Counted from the stretch's first letter, positions 53,674 to 61,799 are shown. The stretch is DNA of 64,000 nt from Chryseobacterium gleum (GCF_900636535.1 NZ_LR134289.1:3551001-3615000), one strand, 5' to 3'. Notes: a model not told the origin generated them from the letters alone. Translations and numbers: made by a program.

Positions 53674-54033
53674 ATGAATTTTGAAAAAGGGAAAATTTAT
53701 TTTTTTAATGATACTACTTCATTAAATTTAAAAGACTTAAAATCTTTTTTAGATGATAAAGGCTTTAATTTGGGATTTCTTAATTTTCCTGAGGACTATT
53801 CAATAAAAGTTGATTCATTTTATGAAAGATTGGAAAATAATACAATTATTAATTTAGGAAATGAAATAGAAAATATTATTAAGGAAAAGCTTCTGTTAGA
53901 AGATGCCGATTACTCTGAAAAAATGTTCCTTACACTATATTATTTATTGAAAGAAAAGAATATAGTTATTGTCAATACAGCAGGGATGTCGTTTGAATCA
54001 ATAGATTATTTAAAAAAATATTTCCATATATAG
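53674..54033 (+). CDS. Small A/T-rich ORF of unknown function, possible orphan immunity protein
   Basis: 119 residues, no signal peptide or membrane helix. Mixed alpha/beta, with many Asn, Lys, Asp and Glu and strongly A/T-rich codons, unlike core genes. No family recognised. Its place between the active RHS immunity gene and decayed toxin tips suggests an immunity gene left from an earlier tip, but this is inference. Confidence 0.5.
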   Translation: MNFEKGKIYFFNDTTSLNLKDLKSFLDDKGFNLGFLNFPEDYSIKVDSFYERLENNTIINLGNEIENIIKEKLLLEDADYSEKMFLTLYYLLKEKNIVIVNTAGMSFESIDYLKKYFHI

Positions 54034-54073
54034 TATCTTATTTAAATAAGGTATTAATAATATATAGTAATAA

Positions 54074-54388
54074 TTAGCCCTCCTGTTACCAAAATCTGCG
54101 ACTTTGAGTTGCTGCAAAAAAGGCACGGTAAGCTCAACAAGTAGATATACAGCGACATTGTGGGAGAAAACAGGAGAAACAGCAGCTTCGAGACTTATAA
54201 ATAGAACTAATAATGTAATTGGGTCTTTTGTTTCTAATGCTTCAACTGGTTATGTAGGAACAAAAAATGTGCCTGATATTTTTAGACAAGGGTATAATTC
54301 TTCTACAAGATGGATATACAATAGAAAACTTCATAAACATCAAAAAGTAACTTTAAATGTTGGAATGCCAGTTCAGTTGGAACTATAA
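54074..54388 (+). pseudogene. Decayed RHS toxin-tip fragment A
   Basis: The frame is open from 54074 and ends at 54388; an ATG is lacking at the start (TTG at 54104). Its last 75 residues (LWEKTGETAASRL, TGYVGTKNVPDIF, RKLHKHQKVTLNVG) closely match fragment B at 54686-54934. Neither has RHS core in front of it. I read it as a detached toxin tip; the following small membrane protein would be its partner. The toxin type is not recognised. Confidence 0.5.
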
Positions 54389-54400
54389 TCAGAGAATAAG

Positions 54401-54607
54401 ATGAAAAATAACAATAATTTTTTCTTGTGGATTTTATGGATAATAGGTATTCTACTTATTGGAGGCTTTTTTTCACTAATAATAATACTTTTTTTAAAGT
54501 ATTTTCCACTAGGAGAAAAGAGGAATATGGATTTATTTTTAATTGCATTAGCAATCGTATCTGTTTATTATGTTGTAAAATGGATAATAAAAAAAATAAA
54601 GAGATAA
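54401..54607 (+). CDS. Small two-helix membrane protein A, putative immunity protein
   Basis: 68 residues with two membrane helices (FFLWILWIIGILLIGGFFSLIIILF and LFLIALAIVSVYYVVKWI) and a Lys/Arg end (KKIKR). The second half is the same as protein B at 54924-55133 except for one residue (YFPLGEKRNMDLF shared), while the first half differs. It starts 12 nt after tip fragment A. Position suggests an immunity protein against a membrane- or periplasm-directed toxin; not proven. Confidence 0.6.
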   Translation: MKNNNNFFLWILWIIGILLIGGFFSLIIILFLKYFPLGEKRNMDLFLIALAIVSVYYVVKWIIKKIKR

Positions 54608-54700
54608 TCCGTTCCGCATAGTCTCCTGACTTTGAGTTGTAAATAAAATAAACGCTAATTGTAGAATGGTTAGCGTTTATTGTAAAAACGATGTATCTTA
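54500..54700. repeat. Long direct repeat, copy 1
   Basis: This 201-bp block covers the second half of membrane gene A, the intergenic sequence with GACTTTGAGTTG (54628-54639) and a hairpin, up to the start of tip fragment B. It is almost identical to 55026-55220 (two small indels and a few substitutions). The hairpin has 12-bp perfect arms, AATAAACGCTAA at 54647-54658 and TTAGCGTTTATT at 54670-54681, and probably ends the transcript. Confidence 0.85.
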
Positions 54701-54934
54701 TGGGAAAGAACGGGAGAAACTGTCGCATCTAGAACATTAAACCGTTTAACCAACGGTATAAGTGCTTCTGTTTCAAATGGAATTACAGGTTATGCTGAAA
54801 CTAAAAATGTACCAGACTATTTTAAGAATTGGTATATTTCATCAACAAAATATATATATAACAAAAAGTTACAACGGCATCAAAAAACAACACTAAATGT
54901 TGGACCAGTAATAAGGATAGAATATGAAAAATAA
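54686..54934 (+). pseudogene. Decayed RHS toxin-tip fragment B
   Basis: A frame closed by a stop at 54683-54685 and without a start codon reads LWERTGETVASRTLNRL ... TGYAETKNVPDYF ... LQRHQKTTLNVGPVIR and ends at 54934. It aligns along its length with fragment A. The frame overlaps the start of membrane gene B by 11 nt, as toxin and immunity genes often do. It cannot be translated as it stands. Confidence 0.55.
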
Positions 54935-55133
54935 ATATAATATAGTTTTAATATGGATATCTATTGCAATCGCACTTTTGGTTATAGCATTTATTATAGT
55001 ATATCTATTTAAACTATATATTGAATATTTTCCACTAGGAGAAAAGAGGAATATGGATTTATTTTTAATTGCATTAGCAATTGTATCTGTTTATTATATA
55101 GTAAAATGGATAATAAAAAAAATAAAGAGATAA
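54924..55133 (+). CDS. Small two-helix membrane protein B, putative immunity protein
   Basis: 69 residues with two membrane helices (IVLIWISIAIALLVIAFIIVYLF and LFLIALAIVSVYYIVKWI). The C-terminal 37 residues equal those of protein A but for one residue; the N-terminal helix differs. It begins inside the end of tip fragment B. Probable partner of that tip. Both copies remain intact while the tips have decayed, which fits selection to keep immunity. Confidence 0.6.
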   Translation: MKNKYNIVLIWISIAIALLVIAFIIVYLFKLYIEYFPLGEKRNMDLFLIALAIVSVYYIVKWIIKKIKR

Positions 55134-55220
55134 TCCGTTCCGCATAGTCCCTGACTTTGAGTTGTAAATAAACGCTAATTGTTGAATGGTTAGCGTTTAT
55201 TGTAAAAACGATGTATCTTA
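55026..55220. repeat. Long direct repeat, copy 2
   Basis: Second copy of the block at 54500-54700, 195 bp, including GACTTTGAGTTG at 55153-55164 and the 12-bp hairpin with arms 55167-55178 and 55190-55201. A third GACTTTGAGTTG stands at 54100-54111, at the start of tip fragment A. Confidence 0.85.
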
Positions 55221-55221
55221 G

Positions 55222-55348
55222 TATGATGCCTAATTATCTGCAAAACACTGTATAAAATTGAAGTTGTGTGAACAATTATAGAAGCAAAAGAAGAACAATT
55301 TATTGGTTTAATCCAGATTAATTGAGCTCAAGCAACTATATTAGCGAG
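55222..55348 (+). pseudogene. Decayed fragment of RHS core
   Basis: The DNA aligns with 52108-52232 of the intact RHS gene: CCTAATTAT...CAAAA, then TTGTGT...AATTATA, then GAAGAACAA..TATTGG. In frame pieces read YWFNPD, stop, LSSSNYISE, where the intact gene has YWLHPDHLGSSSYITG. Stops and frame changes make it non-functional. It shows that a second RHS gene once ended here. Confidence 0.6.
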
Positions 55349-55354
55349 CAGTTG

Positions 55355-55450
55355 GTAGAAAAAGAAGAAGGAAACTTTATGGTGGCCAGAGGATCTAATC
55401 AATTGGTAGCTTTGACAGCACAAGGATGGGATGCTTTCCTGAACCAATAA
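55355..55450 (+). pseudogene. Remnant of thiL 3' end
   Basis: The last 32 codons (including the stop) repeat the thiL end at 37610-37708. Protein is the same except for one substitution (Asp to Glu) and one missing Asn, but the DNA differs mostly at third codon positions, so the copy comes from a related thiL gene rather than a recent duplication. It lies directly after the RHS core fragment and is followed by a terminator like that of thiL. Confidence 0.85.
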
Positions 55451-55484
55451 TCAAAAAATTATATTTAATTTTAGATATTGTAAG

Positions 55485-55516
55485 AAAACCGCAGCACTTT
55501 TTTTGCTGTGGTTTTT
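55485..55516 (+). terminator. Terminator after the thiL remnant
   Basis: AAAACCGCAGCA (55485-55496) and TGCTGTGGTTTT (55504-55515) form a 12-bp stem with one G-T pair, then TTG. It shares AAACCGC with the terminator behind intact thiL, as expected if it once ended a full thiL gene. Confidence 0.8.
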
Positions 55517-55533
55517 GTTTATAGTTTAAAGTA

Positions 55534-56355
55534 ATGAGTATACCAGAAAAAGAAATACCGGTTCACCATCTGACTTCTGAAAAGTTTCAGATGAGCACCC
55601 TGAGTGCAGCAGGTCCTGAAAATTTCCATGATGTACACCGGCATAATTTTTTTGAAATTATCTGGTTCAGGGAAGTCTTTGAAAGCAGTCGTTTGGAACT
55701 GGATTTTGAAAGCTACAGACTTGAAAACAATCAAATCTGTATCATTGCACCAGGACAGGCCTTCAATATGAAACTGGCAGGCGAGGAAGGATATGCAATG
55801 GCAATAAGCAGGGAAATTTTCAACGAAGCATGTGATATAGAGTCAGTACTCAACGGAGGAGAACTACCCTTTCTTTTGAATCCAAAAAATGAAAAGACCT
55901 GCATTACCATTATCTCTCTGATGGAACAGGAATATAAAACCACAGCAAGGACAGAACTTTTGAAGGCTTACCTGAAAGCATTATGTATCATCATCGGGGA
56001 ACAGATCATTCCTCAGGAGCCTCTACAAAATGACCGTCAGCGTATTCAGGAACTGGTGGGACTTATTGAGCGGAATTATATAGCCCATAAAGAAACAGAT
56101 TTCTATGCAGACCAGCTCAAAATAAGCAGCCACCATCTTAATGATATTGTACGTCTTTTGAGGGGGACAACGGTAAAAAAGATGATTTCCCAGCGTCTCA
56201 TTCTGGAAGCCAAAAGAGAGCTTAGCTTTGGAGCGCTTACAGTGAAGGAAATTGCTTTTAAACTAGGTTTTAACGATGCTTCATATTTTTCAAGATTTTT
56301 CAAGAAACATACCGGCCAGACACCAGATTGTTTTAAGAATAATGAAAAAAGATAA
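55534..56355 (+). CDS. AraC family transcriptional regulator
   Basis: 273 residues. The N-terminal 150 residues look like a cupin-type sensing domain (HDVHRHNFFEIIWFREVFESS, NQICIIAPGQAFNMKLAG). The C-terminal 100 residues hold two helix-turn-helix motifs with RLILEAKRELSFGALTVKEIAFKLGFNDASYFSRFFKKHTGQTPDCF, the AraC signature. It lies 166 nt before the MFS exporter gene in the same direction and probably regulates it; the ligand is unknown. Confidence 0.9.
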   Translation: MSIPEKEIPVHHLTSEKFQMSTLSAAGPENFHDVHRHNFFEIIWFREVFESSRLELDFESYRLENNQICIIAPGQAFNMKLAGEEGYAMAISREIFNEACDIESVLNGGELPFLLNPKNEKTCITIISLMEQEYKTTARTELLKAYLKALCIIIGEQIIPQEPLQNDRQRIQELVGLIERNYIAHKETDFYADQLKISSHHLNDIVRLLRGTTVKKMISQRLILEAKRELSFGALTVKEIAFKLGFNDASYFSRFFKKHTGQTPDCFKNNEKR

Positions 56356-56521
56356 TCTTCAGTATTTACTATAATAAATGTTTCAAACTGATATTTTCCG
56401 TTTGTTGGTCTACTTAAATCTTCATTTTGTCCTATACTTCCTTCAGTTCTTTTATTGAAAAGCACGGCTTTTTACAGCAACTTTGCAGCTGAAAAATGCC
56501 TGTGAAGGCTTACTGTTATTT

Positions 56522-57757
56522 ATGAAGAAGAATTTGAATATTGTAGTGTTTATTCTTGCACTGCTCAACACACTGGAGTCTCTAAGTATAGATCTTTATC
56601 TTCCTGCTTTTCCCAATATGGCGAAGATTTTTAATACCGATATCGGACATATCCAGATATCCATTTCTGTATTCTTTGCCGGATTTGCTTTCGGACAGCT
56701 GTTATGGGGACCTTTATCTGATAAGAAAGGACGTAAGCCTGTCCTGTACTCTGGACTTTTACTTTTTATTACAGGAGCCACGGCCATCTATTTTACCTCA
56801 GATATTTATGTATTATGGGGCATGCGCTTTTTGCAGGCGTTTGGAGGCAGTGCCGGAATTGTTGTAGGAAGGGCGATCATTATTGATCTGTATGATAAGC
56901 ACAAAGCAGTCACTATCTTTTCCCAGCAGTCGCAGATCAGCGGTATCGCTCCTATTGTTGCGCCGTTACTGGGGAGTGTATTCCTTAAATTCTGGGGTTG
57001 GAACAGTTCTTTTGCTTTTTTATGCATTATGGGGCTTATAACCTTTTTTATGGTGTATAAATATGTACCCGAAACCAATACCCGAATCAATCTTCCCGAT
57101 GATGAAGCAACGGATGAAAAAAAGTTAAAAGATCAGCTGAAAATGATTATTTCCAACAGAGATTTTATCAGCAGTACCATGGTAGGAAGTATTGCTTTTG
57201 CTTCTCTGATCATTTATATCTCAAATGCTCCGTTTCTATTCATGGAAATTCATGGTTTCTCAAGCAGTGTATTCAGCTTTATATTTGCCTTTAATTCACT
57301 GGCTTTGATTACTGCAGCTTATATTACACCTAAACTGATTAAAAGAATAAGCAATTCAACGCTTTTATTTGTAGCTACAGTTATTTTACTGGTGGTATGT
57401 ACGCTTCATATCCTGATTGCGGCAAAAAATTTATCCGTAGCACTGGAAATTGCTATGCTTTATCTGTCATTGCTTGCTATTGGTATTTTGTTTCCGATTA
57501 CATCAGCTCATGCACTATCTCCGTTTAAAGAAGGAAGAGGAACGGCCGCTGCACTACTGGGATTTATGCAGCTTATGGTTACATTTTTAATGTCAGCATT
57601 GCTGGGCTTTTTAGAAGCAGATTCTATAATCCCGATGGTGGTAACCCGTTCTGCAATGGCATTGATCGCAGTGTGGTTTGGATATCGTATTTTTAAGACC
57701 CAGAAAAAGGAAAGCGTACATACACAATCTTCCACAGAAACTAATCCTGCTATTTGA
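56522..57757 (+). CDS. MFS transporter, Bcr/CflA-type multidrug exporter
   Basis: 411 residues from the ATG at 56522; a longer frame to 56483 exists, but the membrane protein start MKKNLNIVVFILALLNTLESLSIDLYLPAFP matches the Bcr/CflA family, in which helix 1 ends in D-x-Y-L-P-A-x-P. Twelve helices; motif A between helices 2 and 3 is GPLSDKKGRKPVL. These exporters pump drugs or small molecules out using protons. Follows the AraC-type gene. Confidence 0.88.
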   Translation: MKKNLNIVVFILALLNTLESLSIDLYLPAFPNMAKIFNTDIGHIQISISVFFAGFAFGQLLWGPLSDKKGRKPVLYSGLLLFITGATAIYFTSDIYVLWGMRFLQAFGGSAGIVVGRAIIIDLYDKHKAVTIFSQQSQISGIAPIVAPLLGSVFLKFWGWNSSFAFLCIMGLITFFMVYKYVPETNTRINLPDDEATDEKKLKDQLKMIISNRDFISSTMVGSIAFASLIIYISNAPFLFMEIHGFSSSVFSFIFAFNSLALITAAYITPKLIKRISNSTLLFVATVILLVVCTLHILIAAKNLSVALEIAMLYLSLLAIGILFPITSAHALSPFKEGRGTAAALLGFMQLMVTFLMSALLGFLEADSIIPMVVTRSAMALIAVWFGYRIFKTQKKESVHTQSSTETNPAI

Positions 57758-57842
57758 TCCTGTTGTCACACAATCCGGACACTTAATCAAGTAATTTTTG
57801 TAAAAAATAGTCAAAGGGTTCTCTTTGCATAAAATTTAAAAT

Positions 57843-58751
57843 ATGAAAAGAACCCTTTCGGCAGCTCTATGCTGTATATTGCCATTAGGATGTTGGGTGA
57901 ATGCACAGTCCGGGCTCTCCGCAGAGCTTAAAACCGAGTATATTCCGGCATCGAATTATATCCGTCCTGAAGACAGTACAAAAACCAACTCTAAAAGTGA
58001 TTTTAAAAGAGTAGATCTAAATCTCAGCATTCCGCTGTCTGTAAAAAAAGATACCGATGGCAAAGTAAGAGCATGGTCTATGCTGTTGAGCGGATCTTAC
58101 GCAAAGATGGCGCACAAAAATTACGAAACTCGGCTTTTTCCGGATGAGATGCTGAATGCACAGGTCGGAATACAGCATATGAGACCTTTGGGCAAAAAGT
58201 GGAGCATGATGATGACAGCGTCTGTGGGAGTATATACAGACCTTGAAAAGGTAGACTTTGACGATGTGCTGGGGCAGGGAGGTATTTTGTTTATCAGGCA
58301 TTTTAATCCTAATCTTTCCCTGGGCGCCGGGCCGGTACTTACCACAGCTTTCGGTGTTCCTATGATTTTACCGTGGATTTATTTTGACTGGAAAACAAAC
58401 GGGAAAATTAAATTCAATATCAATTTCCCGGAAGGAATGGAAGCCGGATATCTTTTCTCTGATAAATTTGCCTTAAAAGCCGTTGTAGAACTGAACGGAA
58501 TGACAGCAGAGAGAAATATAAACGGAAAATCGATGTTGCTGGGTTATCAGCAGATCACCGCCGGGCTCAGACCGGAATTAAAAATCAATGACAAGCTCAC
58601 ATTACGTCTTACGGGAGGAACGGCGATATTGAGGAGCTTTAGTGAAAATGATCGGAAAATCAGCAGCATTTTCAGAGATAAAAAAATAGCTGATCCAAGA
58701 TTTTCCAGTACATTTTACGCAGCAGTATCATTACGCTGGAATCTGCCATAA
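57843..58751 (+). CDS. DUF6268 family outer membrane protein
   Basis: 302 residues with a signal peptide (SAALCCILPLGCWVNAQ). The rest is a series of amphipathic beta strands (MTASVGVYTDLEKVDFDD, ITAGLRPELKINDKLTLRLTGG) ending in an aromatic-rich strand (FYAAVSLRWNLP), the pattern of a beta-barrel in the outer membrane. The match to DUF6268 is by overall pattern. Function unknown. Downstream of the exporter gene by 85 nt. Convergent with the two-component genes. Confidence 0.75.
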   Translation: MKRTLSAALCCILPLGCWVNAQSGLSAELKTEYIPASNYIRPEDSTKTNSKSDFKRVDLNLSIPLSVKKDTDGKVRAWSMLLSGSYAKMAHKNYETRLFPDEMLNAQVGIQHMRPLGKKWSMMMTASVGVYTDLEKVDFDDVLGQGGILFIRHFNPNLSLGAGPVLTTAFGVPMILPWIYFDWKTNGKIKFNINFPEGMEAGYLFSDKFALKAVVELNGMTAERNINGKSMLLGYQQITAGLRPELKINDKLTLRLTGGTAILRSFSENDRKISSIFRDKKIADPRFSSTFYAAVSLRWNLP

Positions 58752-58807
58752 AAAAAGGGGAAGGAGTAATATTTTTTTACTGCCTTCCCTTTAATATTAT
58801 CAATTTT

Positions 58808-59542
58808 CTATTTACTGATCAGTTTTTTATACACCACCTGATTAAGTAATTCTTCCTTTCGGTTACGCGAAATAGGTAATTCAGTTTTATTGATAAAAAG
58901 ACGCCCGCCGGAGATCATATCAATATGGGTAATATTGATGAGGTATGATTTATGAATCCTGAAAAAATGATCCGAAGGAAGTGATTCTTCAATCGCTTTC
59001 ATCGTCTGGTGAATGACCAGTGATTTATCTTTAAAATGAAGCTTGGTATAATTCTGCATGCTTTCAATATACAGAATATCAACCCATGAAACTTTAATGA
59101 AAGTATCAGACTGCCTTACATAGAGAAAGGGATCATCCAGGGAAGTGTTCTTTTTTAATTTTTCATTGATGATAAACTGCTGCTGAGCCTTATTTACCGC
59201 CTGATAAAACCGGTTGAAGGCAATAGGTTTTAAAAGATAATCTACCACTTGCAGCCGAAATCCTTCCAAAGCATATTCGGAATAAGCCGTGGTAAGAATA
59301 CATAAAGGAGGATTTTCAAGCTGCTCCAGAAACTCCAGGCCGGTAAGATAGGGCATATTGATATCCAGGAAAAGAAGGTCTGTTTCGCTTTCCTTTACCT
59401 TTGCGTCAGCTTCCAGTGCTGTTGCGCAGGTTCCTTCAACGGATAAAAAATCAATCTGATCAGCCAGTTCTTTAAGATGAAATCTTGCCAGAGGCTCATC
59501 ATCAATAATAAGACATTTCATTTTAGGAATATTAAAGCTCAT
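58808..59542 (-). CDS. LytTR family response regulator
   Basis: 244 residues from 59542, or 237 from the ATG at 59521 where the receiver domain MKCLIIDDEPLARFHL begins. Receiver: Asp-Asp at DDEP, phospho-acceptor Asp in LLFLDINMPYLTG, Thr in LTTAYS and Lys in YLLKPI. The C-terminal LytTR DNA-binding domain has SWVDILYIESMQNYTKLHF and FFRIHKSYLINITHIDMISGG. The start overlaps the sensor kinase stop by 11 nt, so the pair is co-translated. Targets unknown. Confidence 0.93.
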   Translation of the reverse strand: MSFNIPKMKCLIIDDEPLARFHLKELADQIDFLSVEGTCATALEADAKVKESETDLLFLDINMPYLTGLEFLEQLENPPLCILTTAYSEYALEGFRLQVVDYLLKPIAFNRFYQAVNKAQQQFIINEKLKKNTSLDDPFLYVRQSDTFIKVSWVDILYIESMQNYTKLHFKDKSLVIHQTMKAIEESLPSDHFFRIHKSYLINITHIDMISGGRLFINKTELPISRNRKEELLNQVVYKKLISK

Positions 59543-60593
59543 AACTGTCAGATAGTGTTAGTATTAATGTTATTCTAAAGACGTGATTATCCGATTGTAT
59601 ACTCAGATCATGGGAGTCCGGATATTGTAATTTCAACCGTTTTTTTACATTTTGAAGACCAATTCCGCCGGTTCCATCCTTTTTTTTATAGGTTGCCATA
59701 TCCGAATATGAATTTTCGACATAAAAATAAAGACTGTGATTCTTTTCTTTACAGGAGATTTTCACATAACCTTTATGCCCGGGAAGCCTGCAAACATATT
59801 TAAATGCATTTTCTACAAAAGGAACCAAAAGTAACGGAGCAATAGAAGCTTTTCTGTTATTGATTTGCCATTGTGCTTTTACATCCAGTTCGTTTCCCCA
59901 CCTTAGTTTTTCTACCTCAACAAGATTTTGGAGATACTCAATCTCTTTATCCAAAGGAACCAGTGGCTGATTGCAATGATACAGCTGATATCGCAGAATG
60001 TCTGAAAATTTCAACAATAAAAAATCAGCAAGTTGTATATCCGTTTTCATCAGAATATGAATATGATTCATAATATTGAACACGACATGTGGATTAATCT
60101 GATCCTGTAAAAGCTTAAGCTGGTTTTCCAGATGAGCCTGCTGAAGGAGAATATGATCACGCTCTATTCTTCCATGTTCATTATAAAATTTTATACCGCA
60201 TGCTGCTCCGTTGATGAGGAATGAGGCAGGCAGAGACATATAAAAGCCCTTCCAAAGAAAAGGCAGCTGATCTCTGAAGCTTTCCGGAAGCTGATCTTTG
60301 GGTTCCACTTCAAGATACGTGAATATAACGGAGAAAACCAGGCTAAGCATGAAAATAACCATTACCAGCTGTACAAGGAACAGTTTCATTTTCTTTTCCC
60401 GAAGAGCTTTCGGGAGTAATCTATTGGTTAAAAAATGAGTAAATGTAAATGAGAATGCTGCAATAATCGCAGCCTGCGTCATTGCAAGATATTTTTCTGT
60501 TGTACTCTGGAAATTAAACCATAATACAATGGCCAGTACAAGCCAGAAAATAAAGGTAAATATGTATTCTTTTAAAACAAAAGATTTTGTCAT
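59532..60593 (-). CDS. LytS-type sensor histidine kinase
   Basis: 353 residues with four membrane helices in the first 150 residues. The kinase belongs to the His_kinase (PF06580) type: phospho-acceptor His in LLQDQINPHVVFNIMNHIH and the N-box APLLLVPFVENAFKYV; the G-box is GTGGIGLQNVKKRL. There is no periplasmic sensing domain, so the signal is probably in or near the membrane. It is the first gene of the pair with the LytTR regulator. Confidence 0.92.
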   Translation of the reverse strand: MTKSFVLKEYIFTFIFWLVLAIVLWFNFQSTTEKYLAMTQAAIIAAFSFTFTHFLTNRLLPKALREKKMKLFLVQLVMVIFMLSLVFSVIFTYLEVEPKDQLPESFRDQLPFLWKGFYMSLPASFLINGAACGIKFYNEHGRIERDHILLQQAHLENQLKLLQDQINPHVVFNIMNHIHILMKTDIQLADFLLLKFSDILRYQLYHCNQPLVPLDKEIEYLQNLVEVEKLRWGNELDVKAQWQINNRKASIAPLLLVPFVENAFKYVCRLPGHKGYVKISCKEKNHSLYFYVENSYSDMATYKKKDGTGGIGLQNVKKRLKLQYPDSHDLSIQSDNHVFRITLILTLSDSYEL

Positions 60594-60672
60594 GGAACAG
60601 GAAATAGGTTGATAAAAAAAATTAGAAACTGCAGGGAAAACAGTTTCTAATGGTAAAGATAATTTAAGTTTT

Positions 60673-61266
60673 TCAGAACAGGAAATAACCTATCCCAAGG
60701 GAAAAACTGTGGGGTTTGGACTTAAATTCTTTACTAATGCTTGTAAGACCGGTCTCATATCTCAGATCTATCGTGAAGTTCTTATAATCTACTCCTATAC
60801 CTCCCGTAATTCCGATATTGGATTTGTCAAACTTTTTAAAGCCCTCCTGAAGAGCCTGAGAAGCAGATAATTTATTATTAAAGGCGTAGCTGTAGACTCC
60901 GCCGGCGAAAGCTCTTACATTAAAATCTTCGGTTTTAATAAATTTGTATCCTACTACCACAGGAATATCAATAGCGTTCCAGGAAAGTTTGGAAGAGCCT
61001 CCGTCTTGAGACTGGAACGATGTTTTTCTTTTGTTGAACAGAGCTTCTCCCTGCACATACAGTTTTCCGAGATCCACTCTTGTCATTACTCCTGCCTGAT
61101 AACCGAATCCATATTTCCCTTCCAGAGAAGATTCCGTGGAGATTTTTGTAAAGTTTGCCCCTCCCTTTACCCCAATGTGAAAAGCCGGGGTCTGTTGTGC
61201 CTTAGTTTCCACACCGCCAAAAATGCATAATAACAATGCACTTAAAGCGAAAAATTGCTGCTTCAT
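60673..61266 (-). CDS. Small outer membrane beta-barrel protein (PorT-like fold)
   Basis: 197 residues from the ATG at 61266; the frame extends to 61296 but the signal peptide MKQQFFALSALLLCIFGGVETKA starts at the later ATG. FHIGVKGGANFTKISTES, YGFGYQAGVMTRVDLGKLYVQGEALFNKRK and the terminal SLGIGYFLF are the common pattern of eight-strand barrel proteins of Bacteroidota (PF13568 type). Role unknown. It lies 79 nt upstream of the sensor kinase gene and could be part of that transcript. Confidence 0.85.
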   Translation of the reverse strand: MKQQFFALSALLLCIFGGVETKAQQTPAFHIGVKGGANFTKISTESSLEGKYGFGYQAGVMTRVDLGKLYVQGEALFNKRKTSFQSQDGGSSKLSWNAIDIPVVVGYKFIKTEDFNVRAFAGGVYSYAFNNKLSASQALQEGFKKFDKSNIGITGGIGVDYKNFTIDLRYETGLTSISKEFKSKPHSFSLGIGYFLF

Positions 61267-61418
61267 AATTTTATTATTGTTAAAAATCTGTTGCAAAACA
61301 ACAATTATGATGGATGGGATGAAATTTTATTTGATGAACGGCAGGGATACTTTGACAAGGACCTGTTTCCCAATGAAAAAATAAACCGAAAGCAGTGACG
61401 CTTCCGGTTTTCTGTTCA

Positions 61419-61670
61419 TTAATAAGGTTGTTCTTCACAAATGGAAGGTGGAATGCATCCGCCAGTGCCTCCACCGCCAGGATTTCCGCCTCCACCCACA
61501 GCGATGCATTGTCCGGGTGTCCCGTCTTCATACATTTCACAGGCTTTTCCCCAGGCACATTCACAGTCACTCTGGCAGTTATAGGAATCTCCGCCCATAT
61601 GGCATTCATTTCCTCCGCTGCCAAGAATGGCAGATAAGTCTTTTCTCAAAAGTTTTTTCATTGTTTTCAT
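61419..61670 (-). CDS. Cys-rich double-glycine-leader peptide, copy 3
   Basis: 83 residues (80 from the ATG at 61661). The leader MKKLLRKDLSAILGSGG ends in GG as in the peptides at 29763 and 30087, but the sequence before it is less similar. The mature part of about 63 residues has nine Cys (CHMG, CQSDCECAWGKAC, CIAV, CIPPSIC, with one more in the group) and a Gly/Pro-rich hinge (GGGGNPGGGGTGG). Probably secreted by a peptidase-containing ABC exporter. Function unknown; no maturation gene nearby. Confidence 0.65.
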   Translation of the reverse strand: MKTMKKLLRKDLSAILGSGGNECHMGGDSYNCQSDCECAWGKACEMYEDGTPGQCIAVGGGGNPGGGGTGGCIPPSICEEQPY

Positions 61671-61778
61671 GATAATTTGGTATTAAATGTTATTGTTTAA
61701 AATTGTACTTCCTTGTAAATATAATAAAAATGACTTAATGTGCTGTAAATGAATTTTATGTGGAGCTTTAATAAAGAA

Positions 61779-61799
61779 AAGCCACTGCAAAAGTGGCTT
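61779..61799 (-). terminator. Terminator after the lipoprotein gene at 61825
   Basis: AAGCCACT (61779-61786) and AGTGGCTT (61792-61799) form an 8-bp stem with a 5-nt loop; on the minus strand TTTTCTTTATT follows. Confidence 0.65.

Noticed and set aside
37709..55450. An insertion sequence or phage as the cause of the island
   Set aside because: No transposase, integrase or phage structural gene is found, and no short terminal inverted repeats were seen at the ends; the boundaries are explained by the thiL end copies.
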